21,002 nt of DNA from assembly GCA_009774145.1 (NCBI GenBank), contig VSND01000073.1:1-21002 (forward strand). The letters are read 5' to 3'. Below the pieces are notes generated by a model that was given only the letters and a program-made list of their open reading frames with translations, did not search any database and was not told the DNA's origin. The DNA is from Lachnospiraceae bacterium (GTDB taxonomy: Bacteria; Bacillota; Clostridia; Lachnospirales; Lachnospiraceae). A program made the translations under genes and the position numbers. The first letter of the stretch is position 1. Every line of letters starts with the position of its first letter. Shown one piece after another: positions 7,221 through 14,057 of this stretch.

Positions 7221-8702
7221 ATGGGAAAGCCTGCAGGATTTTTGGAATATGAGAGAAAAAATGCGAAAGTGGAAAAACCTCTGGAACGAATCAGCCACTT
7301 CTGTGAATTCCGTACCCCACTGTCTCTGAAAGAACAGCAGGAGCAGGGCGGCCGCTGCATGGAGTGCGGCGTACCGTTCTGCCAGAATGGTGAGATGCTG
7401 GCAGGAATGGCATCCGGGTGTCCGCTTCACAATCTGGTACCGGAGACAAACGATCTGGTTTACAGCGGGAACTGGAAGCAGGCCTACGAGCGGCTTTCGA
7501 AGACTCACTGTTTTCCGGAATTTACTTCCAGAGTCTGCCCTGCTCTCTGTGAAGCTGCCTGCACCTGCAATCTGAACGGGGAACCGGTGTCCACGAAGGA
7601 AAATGAGAAAACCATCATCGAGCACGCATTTGCCAGTGGATGGGTGCTGCCAAAGCCGCCGAAAGTGCGTACCGGCAAGACCGTGGCGGTCATCGGGAGC
7701 GGTCCTTCCGGTCTGGCGGCGGCGCAGCAGCTGAACCGGCGGGGACATCTGGTCACCGTGTATGAACGGAAGGACCGGATCGGGGGACTTCTGCGCTACG
7801 GCATCCCCAACATGAAGCTGGAGAAAGAGCTCCTGGATCGCCGGATCCGTCTGATGGAGGCAGAAGGAGTGATCTTTAAGACCGGCGTGGACGTGGGAAG
7901 GGACATCTCTCCGGAGGAACTGAAAAAGCAGTATGACCGGATCGTGCTGGCGTGCGGCGCGTCCAACCCCCGGGATATTCAGGCGCCGGGCCGGGATGCC
8001 GGGAATATCCTCTTTGCGGTGGATTTCCTGTCGTCCGTGACAAAAAGCCTGCTGGATTCCGGTCTGAAGGACGGTCAGCATGCTCCGGTAAAGGGAAAGC
8101 ATGTGCTGGTGATCGGAGGCGGAGATACGGGAAATGACTGCGTGGGCACCGCCATCCGCCTGGGGGCAAAATCCGTGACTCAGCTGGAGATGATGCCCAG
8201 ACCCGGTGAGACAAGGGCCGCTTCCAATCCGTGGCCTCAGTGGCCGAAGGTGCTGAAGACGGATTATGGTCAGGAGGAAGCCATCGCGCTCTTCGGGCAT
8301 GATCCGCGGATCTATCAGACGACGGTGAAAGAGTTCCGCAAGGACAAAAACGGCAACGTGAAAAAAGCGGTGATCGTCAGTCTGGAATCAAAAAAAGATG
8401 AGAAATCCGGCCGTATGATGATGGCGCCGGTGGAGGGCAGCGAGAAAGTGATTGACGCGGAGCTGGTGCTGATCGCGGCAGGCTTTCTGGGAAGCCAGCC
8501 CTATGTGACGGAGGCGTTTCAGGTGAAGGTGAATCCGCGGACCAATGTGGATACCCGGGAAGGCGGGTACGAAACGAACGTGCCGGGCATCTTTACTGCC
8601 GGAGACATGCACAGAGGACAGTCTCTGGTCGTCTGGGCGATTCAGGAGGGACGGCAGGCGGCAAAAGCCGTGGATCGTTCTCTGATGGGATATACCAACT
8701 GA
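7221..8702 (+). CDS. gltD: Glutamate synthase small (beta) subunit
   Basis: GltD takes electrons from NADPH through FAD and passes them by iron-sulfur clusters to GltB. The 493-residue length is normal. The N-terminal ferredoxin-like domain carries two cysteine groups: Cys46, Cys49, Cys54, Cys67 and Cys97, Cys106, Cys110, Cys114/116. The FAD-binding Rossmann motif GSGPSG is at 159-164, the NADPH-binding GGGDTG at 299-304, and the C-terminal FAD-contacting segment (IFTAGDMHRGQSLVVWAI) near 455-472. The start ATG is 3 nt after the gltB stop with GGAGGAG in front, so the pair is translationally linked and made in equal amounts. It ends before a strong terminator. Homologous NADPH-dependent oxidoreductase subunits exist (NfnB, PreT family), but adjacency to gltB settles the assignment. 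Confidence 0.98.
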   Translation: MGKPAGFLEYERKNAKVEKPLERISHFCEFRTPLSLKEQQEQGGRCMECGVPFCQNGEMLAGMASGCPLHNLVPETNDLVYSGNWKQAYERLSKTHCFPEFTSRVCPALCEAACTCNLNGEPVSTKENEKTIIEHAFASGWVLPKPPKVRTGKTVAVIGSGPSGLAAAQQLNRRGHLVTVYERKDRIGGLLRYGIPNMKLEKELLDRRIRLMEAEGVIFKTGVDVGRDISPEELKKQYDRIVLACGASNPRDIQAPGRDAGNILFAVDFLSSVTKSLLDSGLKDGQHAPVKGKHVLVIGGGDTGNDCVGTAIRLGAKSVTQLEMMPRPGETRAASNPWPQWPKVLKTDYGQEEAIALFGHDPRIYQTTVKEFRKDKNGNVKKAVIVSLESKKDEKSGRMMMAPVEGSEKVIDAELVLIAAGFLGSQPYVTEAFQVKVNPRTNVDTREGGYETNVPGIFTAGDMHRGQSLVVWAIQEGRQAAKAVDRSLMGYTN

Positions 8703-8718
8703 ATACAGGCATACACCG

Positions 8719-8757
8719 ACTGCCGCAGACCAAAAGGAAAGGTTTGCGGCAGTTTTT
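8719..8757 (+). terminator. Terminator of the gltBD operon
   Basis: ACTGCCGCAGACC (8719-8731) and GGTTTGCGGCAGT (8741-8753) pair over 13 positions including one G-T wobble, with a 9-nt loop, followed by TTTTTC and a further run of seven T. It starts 17 nt after the gltD stop codon. Confidence 0.93.
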
Positions 8758-8918
8758 CATTTTTTTGACACATTTTTCTGGTATTCTGGACAAAACGCAT
8801 GTACGGGTTACGGAATGACACAGAACAATGCAGTCATCATCATTTTGAAAGTAAAAAATAATGTTTTTCACGGTTGTAAGTTTCCGGGAGCGCCCGGATC
8901 ATGTCTGGAGGTATCATT

Positions 8919-11033
8919 TTGGAGCGTAACAGGAGAATGCAGGTATCATGTATCGCTGTCATGACGCTGGCGCTGTGTGTCGGCACTGCTTTTGGGATGA
9001 AATACGGGACTCGAAAGGATGCGGCGGTCTTTACATCAGGAATGCCGCTTTCTCAGAGGTCAGAGGAAGAATGGACGCAGATTCAGCTGGGAGACAGCGG
9101 AACAGACGGCGCCGTAATGATCTGTCAGGGAGGAAAATACCGGATCAGCGGAACGCTGGAGGAAGGACAGATCTGTGTGGATACGGCAGACGGCGAGAAA
9201 GTGGTGCTGTGTCTGGCAGGGGTACAGATCAGCAATTCTGCAGAAGCAGCAGTTTACATAAAAAATGTAGAGGGGACGACGATCCAGTTGGAGGAGGGAA
9301 CCGAAAACATTCTTCAAAGCGGTTCGGAAACCGCTGCGGAGAATACAGAGAATACAGAAAATGCTGCAGATGCAGAAAATACGGAAAACACAGAAAACAC
9401 AGAAAATGCTGCAGATGCAGAAAATACGGAAAACACAGAAAATGCTGCAGATACGGAAAATACAGAAAACGAAGAAGAGGTTCTGCCGGTAAAAGCGGCT
9501 GTCTATGCCAGGGATGATCTGACGATTACAGGAGAAGGCGCACTGAATGTATATGGCTATATCCGAAATGGGATTCATACGACGAATCATCTGACCATCA
9601 ACAGCGGAACGATCCGGGTAGAGGCGGCGGATGCCGGTATTAAGGGAAAAGACTCCGTGACGATTACAGGAGGCGATTTTACAGTCATTTCCGGAGGAGA
9701 CGGCATCAAATCCCATGACACCGCAGGAGAAGGATATGGGCAGATCAGCATCTCGGGCGGGACATTTCGAATCGAGAGCGGCGGGGACGGCATGCAGGCG
9801 GAGACAACGCTTGCTGTCTCCGGCGGAGATTTTACGGTCATTTCCGGCGGCGGGAGCGAAGCGGCTCCGGATGCGGCTGACAGAGGAGAAGGAAGCTTCA
9901 TGACGCCGCCGGACGGGATGGAACCGCCGCTGTCCGATGGCGGAGGGGAAGAGATGATGCCGCCGATGGATGGACAAAGCGGAATGGATGGGTCGGAAGG
10001 CAAAATTCCATCGGAACAGGAAAGGGGAGACGGCATGCCTCCGACGATGCCCGATAATGACGGGCAGGGATTTCCTGAAACGCCCGAAGACATGGAAGGA
10101 AAGCCGGGTGCAGCCCGTCCCGAACGGGGAGTTCGCGGAGACGGCATGTCCCAAGGCTGGCCGGAGATGGCCGGACCTGGTGTGGAAGAAACAGCGGAGG
10201 AATCAGAAGAGGAAGAGAATACGCCTTCCTGTAAAGGTCTGAAAAGCGGTACCGGTATGGAGATCAGCGGCGGGACCTTTACCATAGATGCCTGCGATGA
10301 TGCATTTCATTCAGATGGTACGATTCTGGTGTCGGACGGGGCGCTGTTCATGAAGAGCGGAGACGATGGGATCCATGCCGATACAGAGCTTATCGTTACA
10401 GGCGGTTCCATAGAAGTTGAGACATGTTATGAAGGACTGGAAGCCAACCAGATCAAGATCGAGGATGGCCAGATCCGGATTACTTCGTCGGATGACGGCA
10501 TCAATGCCAACGGCGGCAGGAATGTCTGGCGGGGCAGAGGCATGAGAGATATGGAAGATGTGGAAGAGAACGAAGAAGAAATGCCGAATCTGTGCATCAG
10601 CGGGGGCGCCGTTCTGGTGAATGCCGGCGGCGACGGCCTGGATTCCAACGGAAATCTTATGGTCCTGGGCGGTACGGTTATCGTGGACGGACCGTCGGAC
10701 AATGGGAACGGAGCGCTGGATTCCGGCTCTGAAAGCGGCGGTCGCTGCATGGTTCACGGCGGGCTTGTTCTTGCGATCGGGAGCTTTGGCATGGCAGAAT
10801 CCTTTGACAGTGACTCTGAACAGCGTTTCTTTTCCTGCCGTGTGGATTCCGGATTTCAGGCAGGAAGCGTGATCACGGTCACGGACATGGAAGGACAGAT
10901 CCTGTATACGCATACAGCTGCAAAAGAAGGCGATTCTGTCGTGTTCAGCTGTCCGGAGCTGACAAAGGGAGAGACTGTTTTTCTGGATGTGGATGGCAGG
11001 ACGCAGGAAGTTGAGATATCACATGGAATTTGA
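8919..11033 (+). CDS. Secreted Cthe_2159-like carbohydrate-binding beta-helix protein
   Basis: The product resembles the carbohydrate-binding proteins typified by Cthe_2159 of Clostridium thermocellum, a parallel beta-helix that binds acidic sugars such as polygalacturonate with calcium. About 704 residues follow a TTG start at 8919, chosen because GGAGG lies 7 nt before it; an ATG at 8901 is possible but would place that site inside the gene. An N-terminal hydrophobic segment (about 10-25) looks like a signal peptide or anchor. Repeating units with the pattern SGGTF/GGDF...GGDGI/SDDGI run at about 185-310 and 445-620 and form the helix. Two unusual low-complexity insertions interrupt it: an ENT-rich tract (about 141-186) and an acidic, Pro/Met/Gly-rich stretch (about 312-440). 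It is probably exported and may act in polysaccharide binding or cell-surface structure. It stands alone between the gltBD terminator and the two-component system; no glycan enzyme is adjacent, so the ligand is unknown. Confidence 0.85.
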   Translation: MERNRRMQVSCIAVMTLALCVGTAFGMKYGTRKDAAVFTSGMPLSQRSEEEWTQIQLGDSGTDGAVMICQGGKYRISGTLEEGQICVDTADGEKVVLCLAGVQISNSAEAAVYIKNVEGTTIQLEEGTENILQSGSETAAENTENTENAADAENTENTENTENAADAENTENTENAADTENTENEEEVLPVKAAVYARDDLTITGEGALNVYGYIRNGIHTTNHLTINSGTIRVEAADAGIKGKDSVTITGGDFTVISGGDGIKSHDTAGEGYGQISISGGTFRIESGGDGMQAETTLAVSGGDFTVISGGGSEAAPDAADRGEGSFMTPPDGMEPPLSDGGGEEMMPPMDGQSGMDGSEGKIPSEQERGDGMPPTMPDNDGQGFPETPEDMEGKPGAARPERGVRGDGMSQGWPEMAGPGVEETAEESEEEENTPSCKGLKSGTGMEISGGTFTIDACDDAFHSDGTILVSDGALFMKSGDDGIHADTELIVTGGSIEVETCYEGLEANQIKIEDGQIRITSSDDGINANGGRNVWRGRGMRDMEDVEENEEEMPNLCISGGAVLVNAGGDGLDSNGNLMVLGGTVIVDGPSDNGNGALDSGSESGGRCMVHGGLVLAIGSFGMAESFDSDSEQRFFSCRVDSGFQAGSVITVTDMEGQILYTHTAAKEGDSVVFSCPELTKGETVFLDVDGRTQEVEISHGI
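9340..9474 (+). repeat. In-frame ENT/AAD tandem repeat tract
   Basis: Degenerate 9-bp units (GAAAATACG and variants) encode repeated Glu-Asn-Thr, punctuated by Glu-Asn-Ala-Ala-Asp blocks. The marker GCTGCAGAT recurs at 9363, 9408 and 9444, that is at spacings of 45 and 36 bp, both multiples of 9. Copy-number change would keep the reading frame and only alter the length of a polar linker, so this is a likely site of strain variation by slippage. The encoded tract interrupts the first beta-helix region of the host protein. Confidence 0.85.
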
Positions 11034-11065
11034 TGGCATCAGCGGCAGATAATTTCGGAAAAAAG

Positions 11066-11134
11066 CCGTTGACGAAGAAAAAGCGGCCATTTACGTTAAC
11101 CCTGTTGCCGGTCACGAAAACCGGACGATATATA
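11066..11134 (+). promoter_or_regulatory. LytTR-type direct repeats and promoter of the two-component operon
   Basis: Two 9-bp direct repeats, CCGTTGACG (11066-11074) and CCATTTACG (11087-11095), are separated by 12 nt, the standard layout of sites bound by AgrA/VirR-class LytTR regulators. A TATATA -10 box follows at 11129-11134, exactly 33 nt after the second repeat, with only a poor -35 (TTGCCG at 11105-11110). A weak -35 behind an activator site indicates positive autoregulation. The same element with the same geometry recurs at 13727-13795. Confidence 0.75.
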
Positions 11135-11227
11135 AAAGAGATCGGAAACATTTTTAGCCGAATCTTGATTATTTGTAGAGTCCATTTATCAGAAAGTCCT
11201 GCAAAGGCTGAAAAGGAGAACTGTGCC

Positions 11228-11938
11228 ATGCTGACCATTGCCATTTGTGAAGATGAAACTTATTTTTCCACCCATATCAACGGGCTGGTACGCCGATATC
11301 TGGCAGATAAAAATATGAAAGCATCCATAGAGTCATATTCCAGCGGGGAAGAACTTCTTACTGTCGGCCGGAATCCGGACATCATCCTGATGGATATAGA
11401 ACTTCCCGGTTCAAATGGCATGGAGGTTATTGGAGATTTACGTGAGAAAGGGTGCAGAGGGCAGGTCATTTTTATCACCGCATATGAAAAATATGTGTTC
11501 CAGGCTTTTGATGTGGATGCCGTTCATTATATTTTGAAACCTGTGGAGGAGAAAACATTTTTTTCGGCAATGGACAAGGCTGTGAAGCGCACGGAGACGG
11601 ACAGTGAGAGAGCTCTTCTGCTGACGAAAAACGGTCTGAATACAAAGATTTTTATGAAAGACATTTTATACTGCGAGGTGTATGATCACAAAATTTCTGT
11701 TGCTGCTCTTTATGGGAAATTTTCCTATACCGGGACTCTGGGGTCTCTGGAGAAACAGTTAAGCGGCGATTTTTTCCGGTGCCATCGAAGTTATATCGTC
11801 AATATGAACCATGTACTGGACAGGAACGGCGAGACAGTGACCGTGACAGGAGGCGGCAGGATTTTCGTGTCCAGAAGAAAGAAGCAGGAGTTTGAACGGA
11901 GACTTTTGGAAATGTGTAAAAGAGAGGGGATACGATGA
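11228..11938 (+). CDS. LytTR-family response regulator (AgrA-like)
   Basis: This 236-residue transcription factor is activated by phosphorylation from the adjacent kinase. Residues 1-120 form a receiver domain, with acidic residues Glu8/Asp9/Glu10, phospho-acceptor Asp56 (ILMDIELPG) and Lys104 (YILKPVE). Residues about 133-232 form a LytTR DNA-binding domain, seen in the KIFMKDILYCE strand, the DFFRCHRSYIVN segment and the closing VSRRKKQEF. I chose ATG 11228, preceded by AAGGAG 9 nt upstream, because the receiver fold begins there; the frame is open further upstream but non-coding in character and contains the promoter. The stop overlaps the kinase start by 4 bases. The direct repeats at 11066-11095 upstream of the gene fit its own binding specificity, so autoregulation is likely. 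No AgrB/AgrD pheromone genes are nearby. Confidence 0.95.
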   Translation: MLTIAICEDETYFSTHINGLVRRYLADKNMKASIESYSSGEELLTVGRNPDIILMDIELPGSNGMEVIGDLREKGCRGQVIFITAYEKYVFQAFDVDAVHYILKPVEEKTFFSAMDKAVKRTETDSERALLLTKNGLNTKIFMKDILYCEVYDHKISVAALYGKFSYTGTLGSLEKQLSGDFFRCHRSYIVNMNHVLDRNGETVTVTGGGRIFVSRRKKQEFERRLLEMCKREGIR

Positions 11939-13230
11939 GTCGGCCAGGGACTTCGGAACTGCTGCTTTGCGGGTGGTGGTTTTTGTTTAATGGGTGGATC
12001 CAGTATCTGGAGATTAACTTTTTGTGTGGAGTCACCAACAGACCGGGGTGCAGGTTTCTTCCCCTGTGGATAGGATTCAATGAACTTTTCATTGCGGCAA
12101 AACTTTTTCTGGGGATGCCGACTGATTTTTTTCTTCATATACTGCTCCTGGTGCTGTTTTCCGTTTGTTTTCTGAAGATCCCGTGGAATATGGCTGTGGC
12201 GCCCCTGGTCATTACAGGGACGCTGTACACGTTTATAGAGGGGTATTCGGCTGTGTGCATGTATTGGATTTCCAGAAACACAGAGTCGAAAATATGGGGA
12301 ACGGCACTGCAAATCGGTGTTTCCGTCCTGCTGTCCGCAGTATATTTTGGGATATTGAAACTGGTCAGGAGGAGGTACTCGGATGCATTACAGTGGCCGG
12401 TTTTTTCTTACCTGTATGTGCTGCTGTTTCCCTGCGGATTTATCGTCCTGCTGGTGAGGATGGGATTGAAACTGGACAGCAGGGAGCTGGAACGGTATTT
12501 TTTGACCATTGGAATGGATACCGGCATTGCTGTTTTTTTAATTCTGGGTGGAGCCATGGTGATATTTCTTATGATGATAAAGCTTTTCTCCGTCATTGTC
12601 TGTCAGGCACGGCGGGAGAACAGTCTGATGATCATGAAGGTACAGATGGAGGGACAGAGAACCTATATGGAGGAGGCAGAGAAAAGGAACAGGGAATACT
12701 CCAGATTTCAGCATGATATCGACAATCATCTGCTGGTGCTGTCAGGACTTATTCGGGAACGGGACTATGAGAAAGCAGAGGAGTATATCGGCGGGCTTCA
12801 GATCAGAAGTGAGTCGCTGGCAGAACCGGCACCTACAGGCAACGGGGTTCTGGATATTTTACTGAAAGAAAAGGTGAGCTATGGGATGCGCAACGGGATC
12901 CGGGTTTCCTGCAATGTGAGGATTCCGGAGGATTTTTATTTTGAAGATATGGATCTGAGCATTCTTTTTGCCAATCTTCTGGATAATGCCATAAAGGCGT
13001 GCAGTGCTGTTCCGTGCGGGGACAGGGAGATTTTTATTTATACAAAGACTCATGGACGTTTTCTGGTCATTGAGTCTGCCAACAGCTGGGTGCCCGGGCC
13101 TGTGGAGGAAGGGATCGGCCTGATGAACATCAGAAACGTGACGGCAAAGCATCAGGGAACGATTGAGATATCCGATACAGACAGGCAGTTCAGGATCAGC
13201 GTGTTATTGTGCGCTCCAAAAGGAGCGTAG
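11935..13230 (+). CDS. GHKL sensor histidine kinase (AgrC-like)
   Basis: This membrane sensor is expected to phosphorylate the LytTR regulator encoded just before it. The first 230 of 431 residues hold about six hydrophobic segments, as in the AgrC/NatK class, and form the signal-sensing part. After a short coiled region (about 228-258) comes the phospho-acceptor His260 in FQHDIDNHLLVLSGL. The ATP-binding GHKL domain follows: N-box NLLDNAIKAC near 347-356 and G-box GIGLMNI near 393-399. The ATG overlaps the regulator stop (ATGA), so the two are translationally coupled. The ligand is unknown, because no peptide-processing or transporter gene accompanies the pair. A role in sensing peptides or envelope state would be typical of the class but is not shown. 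It converges on the FlxA-like gene. Confidence 0.94.
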   Translation: MSRPGTSELLLCGWWFLFNGWIQYLEINFLCGVTNRPGCRFLPLWIGFNELFIAAKLFLGMPTDFFLHILLLVLFSVCFLKIPWNMAVAPLVITGTLYTFIEGYSAVCMYWISRNTESKIWGTALQIGVSVLLSAVYFGILKLVRRRYSDALQWPVFSYLYVLLFPCGFIVLLVRMGLKLDSRELERYFLTIGMDTGIAVFLILGGAMVIFLMMIKLFSVIVCQARRENSLMIMKVQMEGQRTYMEEAEKRNREYSRFQHDIDNHLLVLSGLIRERDYEKAEEYIGGLQIRSESLAEPAPTGNGVLDILLKEKVSYGMRNGIRVSCNVRIPEDFYFEDMDLSILFANLLDNAIKACSAVPCGDREIFIYTKTHGRFLVIESANSWVPGPVEEGIGLMNIRNVTAKHQGTIEISDTDRQFRISVLLCAPKGA

Positions 13231-13290
13231 GACAGAGATTATACCTTCAGGAATGCGCATTTCTGTCAGAACACAGGATTTACTGTTGCA

Positions 13291-13680
13291 TCAGGCCCGC
13301 CAGATCCGAGAACTTCCGTTTGCGAGCAGTTCTCTCAGAGACGGGGAAGAAGAAGCGAAAGAATCCGCTTTGGCTGTTCGGAGATCATTGGATACTTCTG
13401 CCAGCTTTTCTTCCATGTTTTTTAACTTTTCCTTAGAGTTCTGTCCGGTATCTGCGCCAACCGCTTTCATAAGGAGCATCTCGCTTTGCAGTTGCTGCTG
13501 CCTGCTTTGTAAGCTGGTCACCTTATCAGAACTGTTATCAGATTTCTGTGATATTTGGTGATTTTTATTTCTGTTCGCTTTGTTCTGTTCCATTGTAACC
13601 AATGGACTGGTATAACCTGGTTTGATTTGTATGGACATTCTGTCTGTTTCCTTTCTGAACTGTTTCGCTGTGACATTCAT
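13291..13680 (-). CDS. FlxA-like small coiled-coil protein
   Basis: The 129-residue protein is hydrophilic, has no signal peptide or membrane helix, and contains two predicted coiled-coil stretches (about 50-72, SSDKVTSLQSRQQQLQSEML, and 82-104, KEKLKNMEEKLAEVSNDLR). This layout resembles the FlxA-like family seen in many Lachnospiraceae, whose function is not established. The start at ATG 13680 has AGGA 6 nt upstream. A second start at 13638 (MSIQIKPGY) with AAAGGA about 10 nt upstream is also plausible and may be closer to family members. It is convergent with the sensor kinase gene, and no clear terminator separates them. Its promoter carries a LytTR-type site identical in layout to the one in front of the regulator gene, so it is probably a direct target of that regulator. 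Confidence 0.75.
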   Translation of the reverse strand: MNVTAKQFRKETDRMSIQIKPGYTSPLVTMEQNKANRNKNHQISQKSDNSSDKVTSLQSRQQQLQSEMLLMKAVGADTGQNSKEKLKNMEEKLAEVSNDLRTAKADSFASSSPSLRELLANGSSRIWRA

Positions 13681-13726
13681 CTGTGTTCCTGCGTTCCGGA
13701 CAAAAAGCGCTCTGAAGGTCGTACTG

Positions 13727-13795
13727 TTTATATCGGATGGATGTTTTGGGGAAATAGAGAGAAAACGTGAACGGCTTTTTGGGAAACGTAAATGG
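13727..13795 (-). promoter_or_regulatory. LytTR-type direct repeats and promoter of the FlxA-like gene
   Basis: Read on the minus strand, CCATTTACG (13795-13787) and CCGTTCACG (13774-13766) are separated by 12 nt, and TATAAA (13732-13727) follows exactly 33 nt later. The -35 position has no recognisable hexamer. CCATTTACG is identical to the promoter-proximal repeat at 11087-11095, and the other repeat differs from CCGTTGACG in one base. Shared sequence, spacing and distance to the -10 box suggest activation by the LytTR regulator encoded at 11228-11938. Confidence 0.75.
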
Positions 13796-13883
13796 TAAGC
13801 TTAAGTTGGAGAAAATCAGACGGGGTCGTTCTGTAAATTGGAACTGATCCGCAGAAAAGGAGCCGGATTCTTTGATATGAATC

Positions 13884-13942
13884 GTATACTGCACTTTGGT
13901 AAATCATAATTGACTAAAAAACAGTTGAGTGCTATGGTATAC
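13884..13942 (+). promoter_or_regulatory. Promoter of the hsd cassette within an inverted repeat
   Basis: TTGACT (13910-13915) and TATGGT (13933-13938), 17 nt apart, form a plausible promoter for the short ORF and hsdRMS. An inverted repeat, GTATAC-T-GCACT (13884-13895) and AGTGC-TATG-GTATAC (13928-13942), brackets it; the right arm covers the -10 box. This could be a repressor site, but no regulator gene is in the cassette. Alternative -10 boxes just downstream (TATACA, TACAAA) cannot be excluded. Confidence 0.5.
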
Positions 13943-13967
13943 ACAATACAAAACAGGAGGTAGTGGT

Positions 13968-14018
13968 ATGTTTATTGGCAGAGAGCATAAACTGGCTTCT
14001 CTGATTTTGAAAATTTAA
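13968..14018 (+). pseudogene. 16-codon ORF resembling the start of a DEXX-box/DUF234 ATPase
   Basis: ATG 13968 is preceded by a strong AGGAGG at 7 nt spacing. The peptide begins MFIGREHKLASL and then stops after ILKI. MF(I/V)GRE.EL is the typical N-terminus of the archaeal/bacterial AAA ATPases annotated as DEXX-box or DUF234 proteins, which continue for about 450 residues. The most likely reading is a gene truncated when the hsd cassette, or a deletion, joined here, leaving its promoter and ribosome binding site to drive hsdR. It could instead be a leader peptide; the match is short. Confidence 0.5.
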
Positions 14019-14057
14019 GAGGTCAAAAAGAACACGGAAGATAAAGAGGATAAAAAA

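Larger units (their letters stand above)
13681..14057. other. Divergent region between FlxA-like gene and hsd operon
   Basis: About 377 bases. From left to right it contains the promoter and LytTR-type site of the minus-strand FlxA-like gene (13727-13795), about 85 nt in which I see nothing, then an inverted repeat and promoter for the plus strand (13884-13942) and a 16-codon ORF with a strong ribosome binding site (13968-14018). No terminator lies between that ORF and hsdR. Confidence 0.6.

Noticed and set aside
7197..8300. 367-residue antisense frame in gltD
   Set aside because: It shadows a full-length gltD and spans the gltB-gltD junction without its own signals.
8593..8871. 92-residue minus-strand frame after gltD
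   Set aside because: It crosses the gltBD terminator and overlaps the end of gltD; no family resemblance.
9340..9474. Possible CRISPR array
   Set aside because: Units are 9 bp, in-frame and coding, with no unique spacers; it is a protein repeat tract.
11030..11227. Upstream extension of the LytTR regulator
   Set aside because: The added 66 residues contain the promoter and LytTR-type repeats and precede the receiver domain.
13163..13561. 132-residue plus-strand frame after the sensor kinase
   Set aside because: It is a Ser/Cys-rich mirror of the FlxA-like gene, which has a ribosome binding site, coiled-coil pattern and promoter.
13565..13894. 109-residue minus-strand frame
   Set aside because: It covers the FlxA-like promoter and runs into that gene in another frame; no ribosome binding site.
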